A stretch of 17,041 bases of DNA from Massilia sp. UBA2604 (GTDB taxonomy: Bacteria > Pseudomonadota > Gammaproteobacteria > Burkholderiales > Burkholderiaceae_D). Under the pieces are notes generated by a model. The model saw only the letters and a list, made by a program, of their open reading frames with translations, did not search any database and was not told the DNA's origin. This document shows, one piece after another, positions 7,004-13,420 of the stretch. The position numbers and the translations under genes were made by a program. Position 1 is the first letter of the stretch. The number at the start of each line of letters is the position of its first letter. The DNA is taken from NCBI GenBank assembly GCA_002339265.1, contig DDKG01000114.1, positions 10,853-27,893 of the forward strand. Reading direction: 5' to 3'.

Positions 7004-10000
7004 TCAGATCTTGACGCCCAGGGTCAGGAAGTAGCGGCGTCCCGACCAGGCCAGTTCGTTGATGCGGAACCGGTCCCCGGCATCGCTGCGCTGGACTTCA
7101 TCGGTCAGGTTCTTGCCCTCCAGCGAAATCGACACGCGGTCGTTGAATCGCCACTGGATCTTCGCATCCAGGAAACCCGTCTCATCCTGGAACACCGGGT
7201 TGCCCGAGACGTCGTTGGCGCCGGTGAAGAAGCGGTCGCGGTAGGTATAGGCCAGGCGAGCATTGACCGGTCCCTGGTCGTACCACAGCGACAGATTGTA
7301 GGCGGTCTTCGACATGCCAGGATAAGGCAGCACGGTGTCGTCGAGCAGGTTCAGGCGCTCCTTACCCGGCGCATACTTGAAGTCCATGCGGGTGTAGTTG
7401 GCGTCGATGCCGAAGCCGCTCAGCCATCCCGGCAAGAAGGTCAGCGCGGTACGGCCGGCCAGCTCGATGCCCTTGGTGGTGGCGCCCTCGCCATTGACGG
7501 CCTGCGTGACGTTGAAGCGCTGGCCGTTGTTGAACAGGTCGACGTCGCGGGTCAGCACGCGCTCAATCACGTAGCTCGAGATGTCCTTCTCGAACAAGGC
7601 CAGCGACAGCTGGCTGTCCGGGGTCGGATAGTACTCGAGGCTGAAGTCGGTATTGGTCGAGCGGTACGGCTTCAGGTTCGGATTGCCGGCGGTGCAGGTA
7701 TCGACGCCCTCGCCGCCGAACTGCGGATTGCCGCTGCCCAGCACGCAGGTGGCGTTCGGCGCCAGCAGGTCCATGCGCGGTCGCGCCATCGCCTTGGCCC
7801 AGCCCACGCGGGCGAGGAACTTGTTGTCGATGAACCAGAAGGCGCCGTTGAAGCTCGGCAGCCAGTCGTGATAGGTGTTGTCGACCGTGACCACGCCATT
7901 GCTCAGGACGACGTCGGTGTAGGTCGACGAACCGGGAGAGGTAGCGGTGCGCACCGAGTAGCGTTGCAGGCCCGAGGACTTGTTGTCGGTGCGGGTGTAG
8001 CGCATGCCGATATTGCCGTCGACCTCGTAGCCAAACAATTGGGTGGCCCAGTCCAGGCGCAGGTAAGTAGCGGCGATTTTCTCTTCCACGCCGAACGCCG
8101 GGATCTGCGGGTAGGTGTTGCCGTCGCTGCCAGGCGAGTTATACAGGTAGTCGTGGTTGAAAGCCGAGGTATCGAAGAACGGTACGGCGTTCGCGAACAC
8201 CGGCGACATCCAGCCGGATGGCATGCCCTTGACGTCACTGAGGCCGCCAAAGAAGGTGCCGGGCGAGCGGCCGCTGACGGCGTTGATCAGCGCCGCCATC
8301 TGCGCCGCGTTCATATAGCTGGTCGAATAGCCCGAGTTGATGAAGGACTGGGTATCGTTCGGACGCTGCGCGCCGCCGGTATAGAACGGATCGTAGATCG
8401 CGGTCTGGTTGACGTTGGCGCCGCGCACATTGATGTCGTCGGCCGTCGAGCTCAGGTTGGCGCCATTGCTGGCGAGGTAGCCGCCGCCGTTGTACTGGGT
8501 CGATTCCGCCTTGCGCGCCTGGGCGCCGAACGACACCCGGGTAAAGAACGGCGTGGTGAGGCGATAACGCAAGTCGATCTTGGCCTGGTCTTCCTGGTTC
8601 TTGGTCTCGCTCGGGCGGTACTGGAGCTGTGCCTGGACATAGGAAGCCGGGTCGTCCGGGTTATAGCCGGCCGGGAAAGTAAAGCGCGGCAGGCCTTGTT
8701 CGTCCAGAGTCACTTTCAGGCCTGGGGCGTTCTGGGTCAGCGCGATATTGTTGCTGTCGCTGTCGTACATCGAACGCGAGGTGCCGAACAGGCCTTCGAC
8801 CTCGAGGCGGTCGCGCTTGAAGGTAAAGCCCGAGGTGGTGTAGCGCGAATCGATATCGAGCTGGAAGTCGCGCGCCGAGGTGCCGAAGGCGCCCTGCCCG
8901 CCCTGGCCCGCCGCGTACAGGCAGTTACCGACGGTGTAGGACGTGACGTGGTGGTTCGTGATCACCATGTCGTCCGGCGTCGTCGTCGGCTCGATGCAGG
9001 TGCCGACGCTGGTCGGCACGCCGGTGGCTGGATTGTAGACCGGCGCCGAACCCGGACTGGAAAGCTTCCTGGCATCCGGGAAGTCGGTGCCGAAGTTGCG
9101 GTCGTTCAGGCGCTGGCGCTGGGTATTGGCCTGGTAACTGACCCAGGCGTTGAAGTTCTTGCTGAACTCATACTGCGCGGTGACCTCGCCCGACGAACGT
9201 TTGTGGTCGCGGGTCCAGATGCCGTAGCGCGCAATGCCCGGCGAGTAGTCGAACCACTGGCGCCGGCAGGCATCCGCCTGGGCGGTCGTCAGGCCCGAGG
9301 TGGCGCAGCTGGCCTGGTCGCTGATCCCGGCCAGGCGCGCATCGGTGCTGACCACGGTCTTCTCGGGCGAGGCGTCCCAGTCGCGGATGAAGCGCCACGA
9401 GGTATTGCGCGCGTAGTCATTGCGGGTGTGTACCTCGTCGTAGACGAAGTTGGCCATCAGGCCCAGTTTGCCGTTAAGGTATTTGTCGGCCATGTACAGG
9501 TTGCCGCGCGGCTGGACGCCGCCGCGCGAGGTCGCGTGTTCGGCCGAGATGCTGGTGCCGATGGTCGGTTCCTTGAAGTCGAGCGGCTTGCGGGTCTTGA
9601 TCGACACCGAGCCGCCGACGCCGCCCTCGGTCATGTCGGCCGTGATGCCCTTGTAGACGTCGATCGAGCCGATCAGCTCCGACGCCAGCTCGCGCAGCTC
9701 GGCGCCGCGGCCGGCGCCGCCGCCGGTCCCGAGCACCGACATGCCGTTGATCTCGATGCGGTTCAGGTCAGGTTCGACGCCGCGGATCGAGATCTGCGAG
9801 CCTTCGCCGAAGTCCCGCGAGAGCTGCACGCCGGTCACGCGCGATAGCGCTTCTCCGACGTTCTTGTCCGGGAACTGGCCGATGTCTTCCGCCACGATGG
9901 AATCGGATACGGTGCTGGCGCGCAGCTTGCGGTCGATGGCCGAGGCCACCGAACGGCGCGTCCCGGCGATGTGAACCACCGCGGGCGCGGTCTCGGCGTC

Positions 10001-10165
10001 GCTAATGGTCGCGGGTGCGGTGGAGGGTGTAGTGGAACTGGCCGGCGTCTGCGCGGCCTCCTGCGCCAGCGCGCCGTGCGCAGCCAGGATGGCGATCACT
10101 GCGGCGACCGCCCGCGCACAGCGGGTCGGGTGAAGCACTTGCGTGCATGTCGTTGCATGGTTCAT
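7004..10165 (-). CDS. TonB-dependent outer-membrane receptor for oligosaccharides
   Basis: A 1053-residue outer-membrane beta-barrel transporter powered by TonB-ExbBD. Residues 1-34 form a signal peptide (cleavage after AHGALA). VVHIAGTR (63-70) resembles a TonB box. The plug spans ~75-190, with DIGQFPDKNVGEALSRVTGVQLSRDFGEG, ISIRGVEPDLNRIEINGM and GGVGGSVSIKTRKPLDF. The barrel spans ~200-1053, ends in aromatic/hydrophobic alternation (RRYFLTLGVKI), and ELAWSGRRYF precedes it. These blocks fit the long Xanthomonas/Caulobacter receptor group (TIGR01782-like) used for plant polysaccharides. Paired cysteines in probable outer loops (CATSGLTTAQADAC; CVLG...DTC) suggest disulfide-braced loops. A GGAG sits 10 bases before ATG 10165. 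Downstream GH43 and GH35 genes make it the import component of this locus. The ligand is not readable from sequence. No SusD-like partner is present, as usual outside Bacteroidota. Confidence 0.95.
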   Translation of the reverse strand: MNHATTCTQVLHPTRCARAVAAVIAILAAHGALAQEAAQTPASSTTPSTAPATISDAETAPAVVHIAGTRRSVASAIDRKLRASTVSDSIVAEDIGQFPDKNVGEALSRVTGVQLSRDFGEGSQISIRGVEPDLNRIEINGMSVLGTGGGAGRGAELRELASELIGSIDVYKGITADMTEGGVGGSVSIKTRKPLDFKEPTIGTSISAEHATSRGGVQPRGNLYMADKYLNGKLGLMANFVYDEVHTRNDYARNTSWRFIRDWDASPEKTVVSTDARLAGISDQASCATSGLTTAQADACRRQWFDYSPGIARYGIWTRDHKRSSGEVTAQYEFSKNFNAWVSYQANTQRQRLNDRNFGTDFPDARKLSSPGSAPVYNPATGVPTSVGTCIEPTTTPDDMVITNHHVTSYTVGNCLYAAGQGGQGAFGTSARDFQLDIDSRYTTSGFTFKRDRLEVEGLFGTSRSMYDSDSNNIALTQNAPGLKVTLDEQGLPRFTFPAGYNPDDPASYVQAQLQYRPSETKNQEDQAKIDLRYRLTTPFFTRVSFGAQARKAESTQYNGGGYLASNGANLSSTADDINVRGANVNQTAIYDPFYTGGAQRPNDTQSFINSGYSTSYMNAAQMAALINAVSGRSPGTFFGGLSDVKGMPSGWMSPVFANAVPFFDTSAFNHDYLYNSPGSDGNTYPQIPAFGVEEKIAATYLRLDWATQLFGYEVDGNIGMRYTRTDNKSSGLQRYSVRTATSPGSSTYTDVVLSNGVVTVDNTYHDWLPSFNGAFWFIDNKFLARVGWAKAMARPRMDLLAPNATCVLGSGNPQFGGEGVDTCTAGNPNLKPYRSTNTDFSLEYYPTPDSQLSLALFEKDISSYVIERVLTRDVDLFNNGQRFNVTQAVNGEGATTKGIELAGRTALTFLPGWLSGFGIDANYTRMDFKYAPGKERLNLLDDTVLPYPGMSKTAYNLSLWYDQGPVNARLAYTYRDRFFTGANDVSGNPVFQDETGFLDAKIQWRFNDRVSISLEGKNLTDEVQRSDAGDRFRINELAWSGRRYFLTLGVKI

Positions 10166-10188
10166 CTGTCGTCGTCTCCAAGGGCTCT

Positions 10189-10217
10189 GTTATAGGTGTA
10201 CTGCTTGGCCTTGAAAA
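10189..10217 (-). promoter_or_regulatory. Candidate sigma-70 promoter for the TonB receptor
   Basis: On the minus strand TTTTCA (10217-10212) lies 17 bases from TATAAC (10194-10189), matching the consensus boxes at 4/6 and 5/6. Transcription would start near 10182, leaving a very short leader that begins just before the GGAG at 10179-10176. This short leader is a weakness of the call, and a promoter further upstream is possible. Confidence 0.35.
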
Positions 10218-10297
10218 CATTCTATGTGCGTACAGTTGCGCGATTCCATATGGCATTGAAAGAATCATGCACCTGAGCGAATGGGGCACTTCCGACC

Positions 10298-10327
10298 GGG
10301 AACCGCTCAAGCGATTGAGCGTTTCCC
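10298..10327. promoter_or_regulatory. 30-base palindrome centred on CG, candidate LacI-family operator
   Basis: The outer arms are GGGAA and TTTCCC-side TTCCC, followed after one mismatched pair by CGCTCAA and TTGAGCG around GCGA, so 12 of 13 arm positions pair. The exact centre falls between C and G, and the middle reads AAGCGATT, which fits the AANCGNTT core common to LacI/GalR-family operators. It lies 133-162 bases upstream of the receptor start and 35 bases after the GH2 pseudogene stop. There is no T tract on either side, which argues against an intrinsic terminator. No regulator gene is in the window. The LacI interpretation is inference. Confidence 0.5.
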
Positions 10328-10361
10328 TTCCATATGTGGCGCGTACGCCGCAACCGCGGCA

Positions 10362-12410
10362 TCAAGGCAGTTCGTAGAACTCGGCCTCGACGATCGACAG
10401 CTGCGAGCGCGCGACCTGCTGCGCGCCGGTGTCGGCATTGGCCTGGTTGGCCACTTCCTGCATACGGATCGCGTCCGCATCGTCGGCCTGGCCTTCCAGC
10501 GCGATCCGCACTTCGCTGCCATGGCGCGGAACCAGCGGCAGGGTGACGTAGCCGAGGTTCTTCGGCGTCGTGCCGCGATAGACCTCCGCGCCATCGACGA
10601 ACACGCGCAGCGGATAGCTGCGTTCACGCCAGCCGGTGAGCTTCACGACGATCTCGCGCAGCAGCGCCGGCCGCGCCAGGCGATACCTGATCTGCGCCGG
10701 CGCACCGGCTTCGTTGGCCCAGCTGGTGGTCTCGTCGTCGTCGACCGACAGCGCGGCGCGCTCGCCATTGCTGGCCGCCGTGCTGCTGGCCACCGGCACC
10801 GCAATGCGCGATGGCGCGAACGATGCCGAGGACGGCGTCGGACCACGTTCGAGACGCAGCGGCGGCGGCGCCGGCAGCGCCGCCAGGCCGCCGCTCACCG
10901 CGACCGGCGTCGACGCCAGCGTGAGTTCGGCCGGCGCCAGGCCATCGGCGCGGGCCCGCAGCACGATCTTGCCGGCCGTGGTCGTGCTGCGCACCAGGAC
11001 GCAGTTCACGCCCCCTTCCAGCGGCAGCGCGCGCGCCAGCACGTGGTTGCCAGGCCCCTGCGCGATCCCGCCGCGCCACTCGGCCGGCCCGGCCAGCTCG
11101 AAGCGCACGGTGTCGAGTGCCACCGGATTGCGCCGGTCGCCGGCATCGACCGCTTCGACCGCTTCGACCTGCACCAGGGCCAGGTCGGCGCCATCGGCCC
11201 GGCCGCCCGCAGCACCGCCTCGCACACCGGACGGCCGCGTGCGTCGTAGCCGACCGCTTTCAGTTCTCCCGGATCGAACGCCACCGCATCGAAGGTGAAG
11301 GCGAAGCGGTTGCGCTGGCGCGCGGGGCCAAGGTCGCGCCCATTGAGCGTGAGCCTGACCTGCTCGGCGCTGGAAATCACATGCACCGGCTTGACCGTCC
11401 CCGGCGCGTAGTTCCAGTGCCCGACGATGTGGGCGCGCGGACGCTCGACGTCGACCCAGCCGTCCCACATCACCTGGTGCGCGAAGAACGCGTCCTTCGG
11501 AATGCGCATGGCGTCCACCTCGCCGCTGCGGCGGTAGTTCTCGGCGCCGCGGTGGTGGGTATTACTGTCGGAGAAAATGATGTTGACGCCGCCGCTCGAG
11601 ACCCGCGTGCCGGTGCCGGGCCGCTCGCGCCAGTAGTCGTGCCAGCGGCGCACCGCCTCGAGCGCGAAGCTGTCGCCATTGCGGTTGTAGGTGGCCGCGC
11701 TCTGTCCCTTGTGGGGCGGACCGTCGCCGTCCTTCTGGAAGGGCGGCGAGAAATCGTCCCAGAACTTGCGCGCGCCCTCGTCGCGCATGTACTCCATGGC
11801 CCACATCGGATTGCGTGCGCTCTTGTTTATATATAGCATTTCGCCGCCATACTCGGCCACGTCTTGCAGCGCCCCGCCCAGCATCTCGCGGCTGCCAGCG
11901 GCGCGCCCCCCATGCGGGTCGTAGCGGTCGCGCTGCGCCCGCATCTCTGCCATGTGCGCACCGCCACCACGTTCTCGCCCGCCACCAGCGCGGCGCCGAT
12001 GTCGAAGCCGAAGGCCGTGACGCCGTTCTCGTGCAGGCCGACGCGGCGGCCGTTGACGAACACCTCGGCCGCCTGGCGCGCGCCTTCGAACTCGATGAAT
12101 ACCTTCTGCCCCGGCTTGTGGTCCTTGATGGTGAAGCGCTTGCGGTACCAGGCGATCCCGGTCGAGTGGTCGACGATGTCCCTGGCGTAGGCATCAATCT
12201 CGTTCCAGGCGCGCGGCAGGGTCACCGGCTTCCAGGCGCCGTCATCGAAGCCCGGCGCCTGGGCGCCGGCGGGGTCGCCGACCATCAGCTTCCAGCCGGA
12301 TTGAAATCGTACTGGGCGCGGGCGGCCCAGGCGGGTGCGCCGGCCGATGCCGCAAACAGGACGGCGACCAGCGCCAATGCGCCGGTCGAGGGGAATGCGA
12401 AGCGATCCAT
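10362..12410 (-). pseudogene. Broken GH2 glycosidase (beta-galactosidase/beta-glucuronidase type)
   Basis: Remains of an exported GH2 enzyme spread over three reading frames. Frame one gives a signal peptide from ATG 12410 (GGAG 6 bases upstream), MDRFAFPSTGALALVAVLF to APAWA, then QYDFN. One missing base near 12298-12302 shifts into frame two, the sugar-binding jelly roll (GWKLMVGDPAG, WYRKRF, FVNGRRVGLHENG, to NVVAVRT). Near 11954-11960 this joins a third frame at HMAEMRAQRDRYDPHGG, which continues through EYGGEMLY, FWDDFSPPF, RVSSGGVNIIFSD and HQVMWDGW. Between these blocks GH2 enzymes of this type normally have the Ig-like domain and the first part of the TIM barrel with the acid/base glutamate; here they are absent. 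A further one-base shift near 11191-11210 restores the C-terminal domain and a discoidin-like end (VDDDETTSWAN to VEAEFYELP). Two frameshifts plus a deletion make activity very unlikely. Sequencing error could explain the shifts but not the deletion. Confidence 0.88.
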
Positions 12411-12543
12411 GCGTGTCTCCATCTGTCGATGCCGATCCCGCTGATGTATTAGTGGACCAGCGCCGGTATTGTTCAGCATTCGCAAGCGCCTGTGCGTCCC
12501 GCCGGCCAATCACTCAACATCGTGACCGATCGCGCCGCGCACA

Positions 12544-12572
12544 TTGACGAGCGGGCCAAATCGTCCGGTAAT
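12544..12572 (+). promoter_or_regulatory. Candidate sigma-70 promoter for udh-GH115
   Basis: TTGACG (12544-12549, 5/6) is 17 bases from GGTAAT (12567-12572, 4/6). Transcription would begin near 12579, giving a leader of about 24 bases before ATG 12603. The region 12411-12602 separates the GH2 pseudogene (minus) from udh (plus), so the promoters diverge here. I see no clear operator palindrome in it. Confidence 0.45.
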
Positions 12573-12602
12573 GGCGCTCCGACCCATTCCAGCATCCCGA
12601 CA

Positions 12603-13412
12603 ATGAGCAAACCATTCAAGCGCATCCTGCTGACCGGCGCCGGCGGCAACCTGGGCCGCCGCCTGCGCGAACGCCTGCACGCCTTCGCCGACATCGTGCG
12701 CCTGGCCGACGTGGCCGACATCGGCCCCGCCGGCCCGAACGAGGAAGTGGTGCAATGCGACCTGGCCGATCGCGCGCAGGTGATGCGCATGTGCGAAGGC
12801 GTCGACGCGGTGCTGCACTTCGGCGGCGTGTCGACCGAAGTCGAGTTCGCGCCCATCATGCAGGCCAATATCCTGGGCCTGGTCAACCTTTATGAAGCGG
12901 TGCACAAGCTGGGTATCCAGCGCGTCGTCTTCGCCAGCAGCAACCACACGATGGGCATGTACGAGACGAGCCAGCGGGTCGACGCCGCCATGCTGCCGCG
13001 CGCCGACGGCTACTACGGCCTGTCGAAAGTGTGGGGCGAGAACCTGTCGCGCTATTACTGGGACCGCTTCGGCGTGGAGACCGTCTGCATCCGCATCGGC
13101 TACTGCTTTCCGGAGCCGGTCACCCACCGCCAGATGGTCACCTGGCTCAGCCTCGACGACCTGGTCGAACTGCTGCGGCGCGCGCTGGTCACGCCGCGCG
13201 TGGGCCACACCATCGCCTTCGGCGTGTCCGACAACCCGGGCCGCTGGTGGGATGACCGCGAGGCGCGCCACCTGGCGTTCCAGGCGAAAGACAGCTCGGC
13301 GCAGTTCGCGCTGGATGGCGGCAGGCCGTTCGCCTATCCGCCGGAGGACGACCTGAGCACCTTCCTGCAGGGCGGCGTGTTCGTGACCACCGGTCCGAAA
13401 TACCCGCAGTAA
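12603..13412 (+). CDS. udh: Uronate dehydrogenase (NAD-dependent, SDR family)
   Basis: A 269-residue cytoplasmic short-chain dehydrogenase that should oxidise D-glucuronate or D-galacturonate to the aldarolactone with NAD+, the first step of oxidative uronate catabolism. The N-terminal Rossmann motif is TGAGGNLG (11-18), and the active site is DGYYGLSKVWGENLSRYYWD with Y138 and K142 of the YxxxK pair. The blocks GPNEEVVQCDLAD (44-56) and FASSNHTMGMYE (110-121) match what I remember of the characterised Agrobacterium Udh, separating it from UDP-sugar epimerases. The start MSKPFKRILLTG is chosen because it begins just before the first beta strand; a GTG start at 12492 in the same frame would add 37 unlikely residues. 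The Shine-Dalgarno is weak. GH115 follows 8 bases later, so the pair forms a route from polymer-bound glucuronate to an oxidised product. Confidence 0.87.
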   Translation: MSKPFKRILLTGAGGNLGRRLRERLHAFADIVRLADVADIGPAGPNEEVVQCDLADRAQVMRMCEGVDAVLHFGGVSTEVEFAPIMQANILGLVNLYEAVHKLGIQRVVFASSNHTMGMYETSQRVDAAMLPRADGYYGLSKVWGENLSRYYWDRFGVETVCIRIGYCFPEPVTHRQMVTWLSLDDLVELLRRALVTPRVGHTIAFGVSDNPGRWWDDREARHLAFQAKDSSAQFALDGGRPFAYPPEDDLSTFLQGGVFVTTGPKYPQ

Positions 13413-13420
13413 GGACCTCG

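Noticed and set aside
7001..7007. GGGTCAG at the receptor 3' end as another copy of the repeat
   Set aside because: Only seven bases match, and they are partly in the receptor's last codons and stop context; the rest of the element is missing.
4260..7034. 924-codon open frame on the plus strand, antisense to GH35, GH43 and the receptor end
   Set aside because: It is a GC-rich shadow frame: Arg/Ala/Gly/His-rich, no domain or hydrophobic pattern, and it crosses three real gene boundaries.
7868..9847. 659-codon plus-strand frame antisense to the TonB receptor
   Set aside because: Same reason: no recognisable motif, and the receptor on the other strand is certain.
10298..10327. Intrinsic terminator after the GH2 gene
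   Set aside because: The stem is strong, but neither strand has a T tract after it; the CG-centred symmetry fits an operator better.
12492..12602. Upstream GTG start extending udh by 37 residues
   Set aside because: The extension has no homology or structure, lies over the candidate promoter, and the Rossmann fold begins right after ATG 12603.
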